Shown here in pieces: positions 8,780 to 17,253 of a DNA stretch of 64,000 nucleotides. Numbering within the stretch: position 1 is the first letter of the stretch; each line of letters opens with the position of its first letter. A model generated the notes under the pieces. It was not told the DNA's origin. It made no database searches and saw only the letters and a program-made list of their open reading frames with translations. The DNA comes from Lacinutrix mariniflava (lineage in GTDB: Bacteria; Bacteroidota; Bacteroidia; Flavobacteriales; Flavobacteriaceae), in NCBI RefSeq assembly GCF_001418015.1, contig NZ_LIQG01000026.1, positions 186,001 to 250,000 on the forward strand, in the 5' to 3' direction. Both the position numbers and the translations under genes were made by a program.

Positions 8780-10393
8780 ATGAAAAACGGTTTTTACAAT
8801 ATTTTATTTATTATTTCTATTGCCCTAATTATTGCTAGCTGCGCCAATAGAGGTACGCCAGATGGTGGAGAAAAAGATATTTTACCACCTGTAATTGTTA
8901 AATCTGTTCCAGAAAACTACACGACAAATTTTAATAGTAAAGAAATTAGAATTTATTTCGATGAGTATATTAAAACAAAAAATCTAACTCAGCAACTGGT
9001 TATTTCGCCTCCAATGAAAACACAACCAGACATAACACCTCTTGGTTCTGCTAGTAAATATATTACAATTAAAATTTTCGACACACTACAGCCAAATACT
9101 ACCTATGCGTTTAATTTTGGGAATAGTATTGTGGATAATAACGAAGAAAATCCGTTTAAATATTTCAGATACGTTTTTTCAACTGGATCTTATATAGATT
9201 CACTTTCTGTAAAAGGAATTATTAAAGATGCGTTAATTCCTGAAGTAGATGAGTTTGTTTCGGTTGCTTTATATGAAATGGATTCTACGTATTCCGATTC
9301 ACTTATATATAAAAATCAACCAAATTACCTTACTAATACATTAGATAGCACAACCAATTTTAAAATTGAAAATATAAAAGCAGGTAAATACATGCTTCGT
9401 GCAATCAAGGATAAAAATGGTGATAATAAGTTTCAGCAAAAAACAGAAAAAATAGCCTTTTACGAAACACCAATTACGCTACCTCAAGACACTTCTAAAA
9501 CTTTTGAGCTTAAACTGTTTTCTGAAAATGTAAATTACAGAGCATCAAAACCTAGTTTAGTAGCCGGTGAAAAAATTATTTTTGGTTACGAAGGTGATTA
9601 TAAAAATACCAAAATAGAATTACTCTCTAAAGTAACAGACAGTTTTAAAGGTCGCTATTATAAAGACGAAAAAACCGATTCGCTTTTATATTATTACAAC
9701 CCAAAATTAAAAGTCGATTCGTTAATATTTAAAATTAGTAACCGAAAAAAAATCGACACATTTACAGTTAGACTTAGAGATAAAGAACGCGATTCTTTAA
9801 TTATAAAGCCTAAGACAAAAGGTTTTATTGGTATGGAAAAAGACTTTTTTATCACCGCAAATATTCCTTTTGAAAGTATAGATGAAACCAAAATTGCAAT
9901 ACGGGACAAAGACTCTGTACTAGTCGATTTTAAAACCGAATATGATAGTTTAAATAATAGTTACGCTGTTAAATTTAATAAAACTTTAGATAACGAGTAC
10001 AAAATACAAATGCTACCAAATGCATTATTAGACTTATTTAATAATACCAACGACACGCTAAATTTTGGAGTTAAAACGCTAGACAAATACAAACTGTTTA
10101 ACCTAAGAACTATACTTGTAAACGCAAAATATCCAGTAATTGTGCAGCTTACAGATTCTAAATATGAAGTCGTTGCCGAACAATACATTGAAAAATCGCA
10201 ACCTATAGATTTCAATTATTTAGATCCTCAAAAATTCTTTTTACGTGTTATTTACGATACTAATAAAAATGGAAAGTATGATACTGGAGATTACCTAAAA
10301 GGCATCCAACCAGAACGTGTAAGTTATCAGCTAGAAGTTATTGAGGGCACAGCTGGTTTTGATGAAACGCTAACATTTAAACTTCTAGACTAA
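8780..10393 (+). CDS. Ig-like (Big_5-type) domain lipoprotein
   Basis: The start is placed at the ATG at 8780 rather than 8732, because residues from there give a clean lipoprotein signal (FIISIALIIASCANRG, Cys about residue 22). Then follows the RGTPDGGEKDILPP motif and an Ig-like domain (about residues 35-130, ending near YAFNFGNSIVDNNEENP) of the Big_5 family common in Bacteroidota surface or periplasmic lipoproteins. The remainder is beta-rich with a later calcium-like DTNKNGKYDTGDY segment. Function unknown; probably outer-membrane anchored. Its 3' end overlaps the convergent omega-amidase gene by 17 bp. Confidence 0.85.
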   Translation: MKNGFYNILFIISIALIIASCANRGTPDGGEKDILPPVIVKSVPENYTTNFNSKEIRIYFDEYIKTKNLTQQLVISPPMKTQPDITPLGSASKYITIKIFDTLQPNTTYAFNFGNSIVDNNEENPFKYFRYVFSTGSYIDSLSVKGIIKDALIPEVDEFVSVALYEMDSTYSDSLIYKNQPNYLTNTLDSTTNFKIENIKAGKYMLRAIKDKNGDNKFQQKTEKIAFYETPITLPQDTSKTFELKLFSENVNYRASKPSLVAGEKIIFGYEGDYKNTKIELLSKVTDSFKGRYYKDEKTDSLLYYYNPKLKVDSLIFKISNRKKIDTFTVRLRDKERDSLIIKPKTKGFIGMEKDFFITANIPFESIDETKIAIRDKDSVLVDFKTEYDSLNNSYAVKFNKTLDNEYKIQMLPNALLDLFNNTNDTLNFGVKTLDKYKLFNLRTILVNAKYPVIVQLTDSKYEVVAEQYIEKSQPIDFNYLDPQKFFLRVIYDTNKNGKYDTGDYLKGIQPERVSYQLEVIEGTAGFDETLTFKLLD

Positions 10394-11159
10394 AAGTATC
10401 CTTATCATTCAAAAAACCTAGGTGTCTTCTGTTTTTTTCGATATGAGATTTATTTAATGTTATAATTTCTGTAGTTTCTTTTCCGCTATTATCGCTGGTG
10501 AGTTTTTCTCCTAAAACATCGTAAACGGCAGAATGCCCTGGATATTCAAAACTATTACCATCAAGTCCTACTCTATTTACACCAATGCAGTAAGTCATGT
10601 TTTCTATTGCTCTTGCTTTTAATAAAGCATCCCAAGCGGCAATTCTTTGTTTTGGCCAATTAGCAACATAAAGCAACACATCGTAATTTTCTGTATTTCT
10701 TGCCCAAACAGGAAAACGAAGATCGTAACATACTTGCGGACAAATACTCCAACCTTTATATTCAATAATTACTTTTTTTGCTCCTGAAGTAAAGACTTTG
10801 TCTTCTCCTGCAAGCGAGAAGCTATGTCTTTTATTGTATTGTATTATTTCTCCATTTGGTTTTACAAAAAGAAGTCTATTATAATATTTAGCATCTTCTG
10901 TAATAGCAATACTCCCAACAATGGCTGATTGCTTTTGCCTAGCTATATCTTGCATCCAAGCTACAGTTTTACCTTGCATCGTTTCTGCAATGGCTTCAGC
11001 ATTCATGTTAAAACCAGAGGTAAACATTTCTGGTAAAACAATTAAATCTACGGCTTCAACAATAGCATCTATTTTAGCATGGAAGCTAATGCGGTTTTCT
11101 ACCGCATTCTCCCAAACTAAATTAGATTGTACAATTGCTATTTTTAATTTTTCTGCCAT
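10377..11159 (-). CDS. Omega-amidase, carbon-nitrogen hydrolase family (YafV/Nit2-like)
   Basis: Nitrilase-superfamily amidohydrolase. The Glu-Lys-Cys triad is present: E44 (VLPEMFTSG), K110 (YNKRHSFSLAGE) and C144 (QVCYDLRFPVWARN). Family knowledge: YafV/Nit2 hydrolyses the omega-amide of 2-oxoglutaramate or 2-oxosuccinamate to the 2-oxo acid plus ammonia, clearing the dead-end product of glutamine transaminases. The same-strand neighbour two genes upstream is exactly such an aminotransferase, which supports this assignment. Start ATG is 1 bp after the stop of the coiled-coil gene, indicating one transcription unit. At 260 residues the length is normal. Confidence 0.93.
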   Translation of the reverse strand: MAEKLKIAIVQSNLVWENAVENRISFHAKIDAIVEAVDLIVLPEMFTSGFNMNAEAIAETMQGKTVAWMQDIARQKQSAIVGSIAITEDAKYYNRLLFVKPNGEIIQYNKRHSFSLAGEDKVFTSGAKKVIIEYKGWSICPQVCYDLRFPVWARNTENYDVLLYVANWPKQRIAAWDALLKARAIENMTYCIGVNRVGLDGNSFEYPGHSAVYDVLGEKLTSDNSGKETTEIITLNKSHIEKNRRHLGFLNDKDTFSLEV

Positions 11160-11160
11160 A

Positions 11161-11844
11161 TTAAAGCTTACCTAAACGTTTTTCTGCTTTAGCTATATTA
11201 CTTCTTAGTTTTTCGAATTTCTTTTCCCACTTTTCATGATCGTCTGGAGAAAGCTTACCTTTTCTTTTTAATTTTTCGAATTTCTTATTTTGAGACTCAT
11301 ACTTATCTTTTGCTTTGCTTAAATTATTTTCAGCAGATTCTATTTTCTTTTCTGCCTTTTCTTTCTTTTTAAGCTCTTTCTCAATAGCCTTCGTTTCTTT
11401 TTCTGCTTTTTTCTGTGCTTTTTGAATACTTTTAAGCTCTTTTTCTCTGTCCTTTTCTGCGTCTTTTAGTTTCTTCTCTTCTCTCTCTTTTGCTTTTTCG
11501 GCATCTTTCTTTTCTTTTTCGGCCTTCTTAACTTCTTGCTTAGCCTTTTCTTCTTGCTTTTCTTTAGCTTTTTCAGCGGCCTTTAATTCCTTTTCCTGCT
11601 TCTCTACTTCTTCTTTAGCTTTCTCAAGCGCATCTTCTTGCGTTTTAACCGCCTCGGTTGCTGCTTCTGCTTGTTTAAACATTTCAACCTTTTGTTCTTC
11701 GGTAAAAGTTGAAGACACATCTTCTCCGTCTAAAAGAATCTTACTCTTTACAATTTTGTAAGTCTTTCCATTACTTAAAATTTCTTGTGCACTCATACTA
11801 AAGCTTAATCCTAAAAAGAAAGCTAGTAAAATTAAATTTTTCAT
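11161..11844 (-). CDS. Exported Lys/Glu-rich coiled-coil protein
   Basis: Start chosen at the ATG at 11844, which gives a typical signal peptide (MKNLILLAFFLGLSFSMSAQ) instead of a longer hydrophilic extension. After about 40 residues of globular sequence (SNGKTYKIVKSKILLDGEDV) nearly the whole protein (about residues 55-225) is a highly charged Lys/Glu/Ala coiled coil with repeated KKAEKE/KEKEE segments, and a short C-terminal SNIAKAEKRLGKL. Function unknown, presumably periplasmic. It sits between the aminotransferase and the omega-amidase on the same strand and is probably co-transcribed. Low-complexity composition makes homology searches unreliable here. Confidence 0.82.
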   Translation of the reverse strand: MKNLILLAFFLGLSFSMSAQEILSNGKTYKIVKSKILLDGEDVSSTFTEEQKVEMFKQAEAATEAVKTQEDALEKAKEEVEKQEKELKAAEKAKEKQEEKAKQEVKKAEKEKKDAEKAKEREEKKLKDAEKDREKELKSIQKAQKKAEKETKAIEKELKKKEKAEKKIESAENNLSKAKDKYESQNKKFEKLKRKGKLSPDDHEKWEKKFEKLRSNIAKAEKRLGKL

Positions 11845-11910
11845 TATTATTTGTTTTATTATTTTAGTTATCATGGAATAATCAAAGATATTGCCAAATT
11901 AATAGTATCA

Positions 11911-13053
11911 CTATATTTTATTAATTATTTCTGCTGCTTTTTTCAAGGTCTCATCTGTTTTCGCAAAGCAAAAACGTAAGACTTTATCATCTTTATTATT
12001 ATCGTTAAAAACCGATAATGGTATTGCTGCTAAACCGGATTCTATGGTTAATCGCGTTGCAAAATCAACATCGCTTTCTTTAGTGATTTCAGAAAAATCT
12101 AACACCTGAAAATAGGTTCCTTTTGCTGGAACATATTTAAAACGAGAGTCTTTAATTAGACTTAAAAACAAGTCTCTTTTAGTTTGATAGAATTCTGAAA
12201 GCCCCAAATAGTTATTCGGTTCTTTTAAATAGTCTGCTAATGCTTTTTGAGTTGGATGATTTACACTAAACACATTAAACTGATGCACTTTTTTAAACTC
12301 ATCCATTAATATTTTTGGAGCACAACAATAACCAACTTTCCAACCTGTATTATGAAACGTTTTTCCAAAAGAGGCCGTTATAAAACTTCTTGCTTTTAAA
12401 CCCGGAAACTTACAAGCGCTTTCATGTTCGAGACCATCATAAATAATATGCTCGTAAACTTCATCACTCAAAACAATGCAATTGGTATTCTCTGTTAGTT
12501 TTTGAAGCGCTAACATATCGTGTTTAGCAAAAACACTTCCACTTGGGTTTTGTGGTGTATTTATAATAATCATTTTAGTTTTTGAAGAAAAATGAGTCGC
12601 TACTTCTTCCCAATTCACCTTATAATGTGGCGCATTTAATTGAATAGAAATGGTTTTCCCGCCATTAATTTCTATTGCAGGTTCGTAACAATCGTAAGCC
12701 GGACGAAAAATTATCACTTCATCGTTAGGCCTTATAAAAGTTGAAATTATAGTATAAATAGCCTGCGTTGCTCCGGCAGTTACCGTTATTTCGGTTTCAG
12801 GATTATAAGTCGAATTGTACAACAACTCCATTTTCTTAGCAATGGCTTCTCGCAAATCCATATTTCCAGGCATTGGCGCATATTGGTTGTAACCAGAATT
12901 CATCGCTTTCGAGACTAAATCTATTAGTTTTGAATCACTTTTAAAATTAGGAAATCCTTGAGACATGTTAATAGCATTATGCTTATTCGCCAAAGCACTC
13001 ATTACCGAAAATATAGTTGTCCCAACATTAGGGAGCTTAGATAGATGTTTCAT
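11911..13053 (-). CDS. Methionine/glutamine aminotransferase (PLP fold type I, YbdL/KAT-like)
   Basis: Class I PLP aminotransferase of 380 residues. Visible motifs: NMSQGFPNF near the N-terminus, TAGATQAIYTIIST, NTPQNPSGSVF (substrate carboxylate loop), LSDEVYEHI and the PLP-lysine motif SFGKTFHNTGWKVGYC. This YbdL/kynurenine-aminotransferase-like group prefers methionine, glutamine and aromatic amino acids and makes 2-oxoglutaramate from glutamine. The omega-amidase two genes downstream would remove that product and pull the reaction toward methionine formation from its 2-oxo acid, as in methionine salvage. Function by family plus context. Confidence 0.92.
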   Translation of the reverse strand: MKHLSKLPNVGTTIFSVMSALANKHNAINMSQGFPNFKSDSKLIDLVSKAMNSGYNQYAPMPGNMDLREAIAKKMELLYNSTYNPETEITVTAGATQAIYTIISTFIRPNDEVIIFRPAYDCYEPAIEINGGKTISIQLNAPHYKVNWEEVATHFSSKTKMIIINTPQNPSGSVFAKHDMLALQKLTENTNCIVLSDEVYEHIIYDGLEHESACKFPGLKARSFITASFGKTFHNTGWKVGYCCAPKILMDEFKKVHQFNVFSVNHPTQKALADYLKEPNNYLGLSEFYQTKRDLFLSLIKDSRFKYVPAKGTYFQVLDFSEITKESDVDFATRLTIESGLAAIPLSVFNDNNKDDKVLRFCFAKTDETLKKAAEIINKI

Positions 13054-13146
13054 ACCCTAAATATAACTAGAAATTCGATGAATTTTAACAAATTTTAGTT
13101 CTCGATTTTTTATATTTGAGGCTATTCAAAAAAAAACAAATCGACT

Positions 13147-15237
13147 ATGAAATTTTTAAAATTCATTTTACTATTAATTACAGTTAATGTTTCGGCACAG
13201 CAAGGCGGAATGTGGATTCCTTCGCTTTTAGAAGGCATGAACGAAGACGAAATGACAAATCTTGGTAGTAAACTAACGGCCAAAGATATTTACGATGTAA
13301 ACAACTCAAGCTTAAAGGATGCAATTGGCCACTTTAATGGCGGCTGTACTAGTGAAATTATTAGTGATCAAGGATTAATTTTAACCAATCACCATTGTGG
13401 TTTCGGACAAATACAAGCACACTCTTCTTTAGAAAACGATTATTTAAAAGATGGTTTTTGGGCAATGAATCTTGAAGACGAATTACCAAACGAAGGTTTA
13501 TACATAGAGTTTATAGTTAGCATTGAAGATATAACTTCTAAAGTGCTATCTGGCGTAGCTGAAGCTATGACCGAAAAAGAGAAGCAATCTCAAATTAGTA
13601 AAAACAGTAACGCAGCAGAAAGTGCAACTACTAAAGAAGATTGGCAAGACACTAAAGTAAAATCTTTTTACAATGGTAACCAGTACTTTCTATTTGTAAC
13701 AGAACGTTTTGAAGATATTCGTTTAGTTGGTGCACCACCAACAAGCATTGGGAAATTTGGTAGTGATACAGACAATTGGGTTTTCCCAAGACATACAGGA
13801 GATTTTTCTATGTTTAGAATTTATGCAGATGCTAATAATAGACCAGCAAAATATAGTAAAGACAACAAACCATACAAGCCAAAACACTTTTTACCAATCT
13901 CTTTAGATGGTATTGAAGAAGGTGATTTTACACTTGTTTTTGGTTTCCCTGGACGTACAAACGAGTATTTACCAGCAGTAGCTATCGAGCATATTACAAA
14001 AGATTTTAACCCAAGTAATATTGCTATTCGTGAAGCAGCTTTAAAAGTAATTGATAATGCAATGAAATCTAGTGATGATGTACGTATTAAATACGCCTCT
14101 AAACAAGCAAGAATTGCAAATGCATGGAAAAAATGGATTGGCGAGAACTTAGGAATTGAAAAAAGTAATGCAGTAGCAGAACGTCGCAAATTTGAAGCTG
14201 AATTTACCACTGCTTTAACAACAAAAGATTTAGTTAACAAATACGGAAGCATTTTACCAGAATTTGAAAACCTTTATAAGGATTTTGCTGATGTAAATAT
14301 TAAACGTAGAAACTTTATTGAAGTGTTTATTGTTACCAACGAGTTAATGCAAATGACGTTTAGAGCTTACCAAATGGAAGCTGCCATAACTAGCAATCCA
14401 GATATTTTTGAGCGTGCTAAAACAGGAACGATTGATATTTTAAAAGGTATTCATAAAAATTACGATGTTACTGTAGATAAAGGTGTTTACAAGGCTGTTA
14501 TGCCAATGTATACTTCTAATGTAGATGCTTCAATTTACGATAAAACAGCTTTTACAAGTTTAGAATCTACTTTAGCTTTATTTGAAGGTGATCAAAAAAG
14601 CATATTAAAAAAGCTAAATAAAGATGCTGCTTACAAATATGCTAAGCCAATTATTGAAAATTATTACAAAAATATTGACCCTCAATTTCAAGAAAAAAAC
14701 GAGGTAATAACAGCATTACAAACTAAGTACATGACTGCCTTAATGGACGCTTTGCCAGATGCACGTTATTTTCCAGATGCTAACAGTACATTGCGTGTTA
14801 CTTACGGTCAAGTACGTGGTTATGCTCCAAGAGATGCCGTTTACTACGAGCCTGTAAGCTACCTTGATGGTGTTATTGAGAAGTTTGTACCTGGTGATTA
14901 CGAATTTGATGTACCAAAAAAATTACGCGATTTACACGCAGCTAAAGATTACGGACAATATGCAGACAAAAACGGAAAAGTACCTGTTTGCTTTTTAGGA
15001 ACAAACCATACTACTGGTGGAAACTCTGGAAGTCCTGCTATTGATGCACATGGAAACTTAGTTGGACTTAATTTTGACCGCGTATGGGAAGGTACAATGA
15101 GCGATATGAACTATGATCCTGAAATTTGTCGAAACATTATGGTAGATGCTCGTTATGTGTTATTTATTGTTGATAAGTTTGCAGGTGCAACGCGATTGAT
15201 TGATGAGATGAAATTGGTTCATCCTAAGAAGAAGTAA
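13147..15237 (+). CDS. S46-family dipeptidyl-peptidase, predicted Asp/Glu-specific (DPP11-like)
   Basis: Periplasmic serine exopeptidase that releases dipeptides. Signal peptide MKFLKFILLLITVNVSAQ. The chymotrypsin-like catalytic residues are visible: His in TNHHCGF (residues 82-83), Asp219 in TGDFSMFR, and Ser627 in TGGNSGSPAID. The residue 18 positions after the catalytic Ser is Arg645 (LNFDRVWEG). In the Porphyromonas family the equivalent position 673 is Arg in DPP11 (acidic P1) and Gly in DPP7 (hydrophobic P1), so DPP11 specificity is predicted. 696 residues is slightly short but normal. It probably feeds peptide catabolism. An HNH-type gene begins 5 bp downstream. Confidence 0.93.
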   Translation: MKFLKFILLLITVNVSAQQGGMWIPSLLEGMNEDEMTNLGSKLTAKDIYDVNNSSLKDAIGHFNGGCTSEIISDQGLILTNHHCGFGQIQAHSSLENDYLKDGFWAMNLEDELPNEGLYIEFIVSIEDITSKVLSGVAEAMTEKEKQSQISKNSNAAESATTKEDWQDTKVKSFYNGNQYFLFVTERFEDIRLVGAPPTSIGKFGSDTDNWVFPRHTGDFSMFRIYADANNRPAKYSKDNKPYKPKHFLPISLDGIEEGDFTLVFGFPGRTNEYLPAVAIEHITKDFNPSNIAIREAALKVIDNAMKSSDDVRIKYASKQARIANAWKKWIGENLGIEKSNAVAERRKFEAEFTTALTTKDLVNKYGSILPEFENLYKDFADVNIKRRNFIEVFIVTNELMQMTFRAYQMEAAITSNPDIFERAKTGTIDILKGIHKNYDVTVDKGVYKAVMPMYTSNVDASIYDKTAFTSLESTLALFEGDQKSILKKLNKDAAYKYAKPIIENYYKNIDPQFQEKNEVITALQTKYMTALMDALPDARYFPDANSTLRVTYGQVRGYAPRDAVYYEPVSYLDGVIEKFVPGDYEFDVPKKLRDLHAAKDYGQYADKNGKVPVCFLGTNHTTGGNSGSPAIDAHGNLVGLNFDRVWEGTMSDMNYDPEICRNIMVDARYVLFIVDKFAGATRLIDEMKLVHPKKK

Positions 15238-15242
15238 ATATA

Positions 15243-16145
15243 ATGGAAATTAATATTCACTACGAAATAGACACTATTTCTGATATATATGAAGATTATG
15301 TCTATATGTCCAAATACGAGACAAAAAGTGAAGAAAAAGGAACTTGTAAATATTGTGGTACGACAGATTTAAATAAATTTAAATCTAAAGCTCATTTAGC
15401 ACCAGAATTTACTGGAAACAAGGACTCTTTTTGCTATAATGAATGCGATGATTGTAACAACACCTTCAGCGCATATGAATATAGCTTAAAAAGCTTTGGA
15501 GCTTTTAAGAACTCTCACTTACCAATTAAAGGAAAAAAGAAATTTCCAAAATACGTTGATGGTTATCATGGTTACTCTCTTCAATTTAAAGATGATAACT
15601 CGCTAATGATTAGCACTAAAAAGGAAGGTGATTTTTTAAAAGTATCTGATGACAAAGTGAAAATTAAATCTTTAACAATGCCTTTCGTTCCTCTCAACGT
15701 GTACAAATGCTTAGTAAAAATAGCTTTTTCATTAATGGAAGATAAAGATTTCAATAAATTCAAATCTGGGATTTCATGGTTAATGGGTAAAAAAGAAAAA
15801 ACAACACCATTGATACCGCATATCATGCTTTATAATCCTAATCAAAAACCTATAAGTAAACCTATAGCGTTACTATTAAAAAGAAAAATTGACTACAATG
15901 CGCCAGAATTTAGTTTTGTTTTCATTTGGGGATTTTACATTTTTCAGGTTTTTCCACCTTTTAATGTATTAGATAAAAATTTAGATTTCGCAAATTTAAA
16001 ACTTCCCATCATGAATGAATTTATCACTAAAAACGAAGAAGGTAAATTTGGTGTATCACATTATGATATGAATCACCTAGAAAGAATACAGTCTTTAGAA
16101 AAAATAACATTTGGCTTAAAAAAAGATAGAAATATTAAATCATAA
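15243..16145 (+). CDS. HNH-endonuclease-like zinc-binding protein
   Basis: The N-terminal part (residues about 33-90) has CKYCG, then KAHLAPEFTGNK, then NECDDCNNTFS: two CxxC pairs around a central His, the layout of HNH/HNH_5-type beta-beta-alpha metal domains (H..P-[EQ]-x-G, CxxCN). The remaining 210 residues are not recognised. A DNA-cleaving role is possible, but the normal catalytic His/Asn pattern cannot be confirmed by eye. The ATG is only 5 bp after the peptidase stop, so the gene is read from that transcript. It is followed by a repeat-rich spacer, which suggests an accessory insertion behind the peptidase. Confidence 0.7.
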   Translation: MEINIHYEIDTISDIYEDYVYMSKYETKSEEKGTCKYCGTTDLNKFKSKAHLAPEFTGNKDSFCYNECDDCNNTFSAYEYSLKSFGAFKNSHLPIKGKKKFPKYVDGYHGYSLQFKDDNSLMISTKKEGDFLKVSDDKVKIKSLTMPFVPLNVYKCLVKIAFSLMEDKDFNKFKSGISWLMGKKEKTTPLIPHIMLYNPNQKPISKPIALLLKRKIDYNAPEFSFVFIWGFYIFQVFPPFNVLDKNLDFANLKLPIMNEFITKNEEGKFGVSHYDMNHLERIQSLEKITFGLKKDRNIKS

Positions 16146-16414
16146 GATTCCTCCTCGTTCGGAATGACAGATAGACTAATTTTATGTTAACCTAAAAACA
16201 CAATCGTATGTGCTCCTCTCTTTAGTTAAAGAGAGGTGGTTTTAATCTTAGATTAAAATCGGAGAGTTTGAAGATAAAAGAGCAAAGCGATTTTTTATTT
16301 AGCTCCTATTTCTTTCAATTTCTTTTCGGAAATTAAAATTCATTCTCCTCTTAAAAATAAGAGGAGAGCACTAAAAAACAAACATTTTAATACACATAAA
16401 GTGTTTTATTAGGT
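16146..16414. repeat. Repeat-rich spacer with three hairpins (MITE-like element about 16210-16371)
   Basis: Three palindromes are visible: CCTCTCTTTAGTTAAAGAGAGG (split as CCTCTCTTT/AAAGAGAGG, 16215-16236), ATTTTAATC/GATTAAAAT (about 16239-16259), and CTCCTCTT/AAGAGGAG (about 16345-16366). The outer ends GTGCTCCTCTC (16210) and GAGGAGAGCAC (16371) are near-inverted. Just before them, ATTCCTCCTCGTTCGGAATGA (starting about 16148) resembles a repeat often seen in flavobacterial intergenic DNA. No coding potential. Confidence 0.6.
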
Positions 16415-17110
16415 TTACCCAATCTTCAATTTACGTAACAATTCCTGCTTATAAGTTCGACCAATTGGCAATCTATTACCAGAAACAAAAATTTCGTTTC
16501 CAGCAATTTTATCTACATAATTCTTATTAATAATAAACGATTTATGTATTTGAATAAAGTTTTCGTTTGGCAATTTCTCCACCCAATTTTTAAGTGAATC
16601 GATATACGATAATTTTTGTGTTTTTGTAATTACAGTAATATAATTTCTATCGCTTTCGATATGAAGAATATCGTTAATAACAATTTTATGATGTGTTTTA
16701 TCGACGTTTAAAAACAAGATTTCAACACTATTTTCTTCGGAAGTATTTTGTGGTTTTTTAATAAAGTTTTCAGCTTTATTTACAGCTTTTAAAAAGCGAT
16801 CGAAAGCAAATGGCTTTACAAGATAATCTACAATAGTATCTAGTGCAAAACTATCTGCAGCGTAATCTGGATATGCAGTCGTCATTATTATTGCTGGAGG
16901 ATTTTTTATTGTTTTTATAAAATCTATTCCTGAAATATCTGGTAAATTAATATCTAAAAAAACAACATCTACAGTTTCATTTTTAAAAAACGAATGTGCT
17001 TCAATCGCAGCTTGAAATGCACCTTTTAATTCCATATTTGGTAACTTACCTAAAAAGTTTTTCAGGATGTTTTGAGCTGGAATTTCGTCTTCTATTATTA
17101 TACAGGTCAT
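16415..17110 (-). CDS. LytTR-family response regulator
   Basis: Cytosolic transcription factor of a two-component pair. Start set at ATG 17110 (MTCIIIEDEIPAQNIL), because the longer reading from 17146 only adds a hydrophilic tail that comes from a repeat. Receiver domain residues about 1-115, with the acidic pair in IIEDE, the phospho-acceptor Asp in VVFLDINLPDISG and the conserved Lys in LVKPFAFDRF. The LytTR DNA-binding domain occupies about 130-231 (IVINDILHIESDRNYITVIT, FIQIHKSFIINKNYVDKI). Its sensor kinase lies upstream on the same strand, separated by a repeat-containing 143-bp spacer. Confidence 0.95.
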   Translation of the reverse strand: MTCIIIEDEIPAQNILKNFLGKLPNMELKGAFQAAIEAHSFFKNETVDVVFLDINLPDISGIDFIKTIKNPPAIIMTTAYPDYAADSFALDTIVDYLVKPFAFDRFLKAVNKAENFIKKPQNTSEENSVEILFLNVDKTHHKIVINDILHIESDRNYITVITKTQKLSYIDSLKNWVEKLPNENFIQIHKSFIINKNYVDKIAGNEIFVSGNRLPIGRTYKQELLRKLKIG

Positions 17111-17140
17111 TTGTTTATGTTTTTCTAAATGGTTACGTTT

Positions 17141-17247
17141 TGACACTTCGAGTGATTTCGTTTTTTTAACGAAATTGTATCGAGAAGCTATTTTAAAATG
17201 TTCTCGATACTAAATTGCAAAAAAGCAATTTCACTCGAACTGACAGA
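17141..17247. repeat. REP/BIME-like pair (two units, inverted)
   Basis: Two about 48-bp units lie head to head. One reads on the minus strand as GCTTCTCGATACAATTTCG...TCACTCGAAGTGTCA (17189 to 17141); the other on plus as GTTCTCGATACTAAATTGC...TTTCACTCGAACTGACAG (17200-17247). Each carries an inner inverted repeat (ATTTCGTT/AACGAAAT; AAATTGC/GCAATTT). Same family as at 19315-19563 and 52412-52461. It lies between the kinase and its response regulator. Confidence 0.8.
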
Positions 17248-17253
17248 ATCGTT

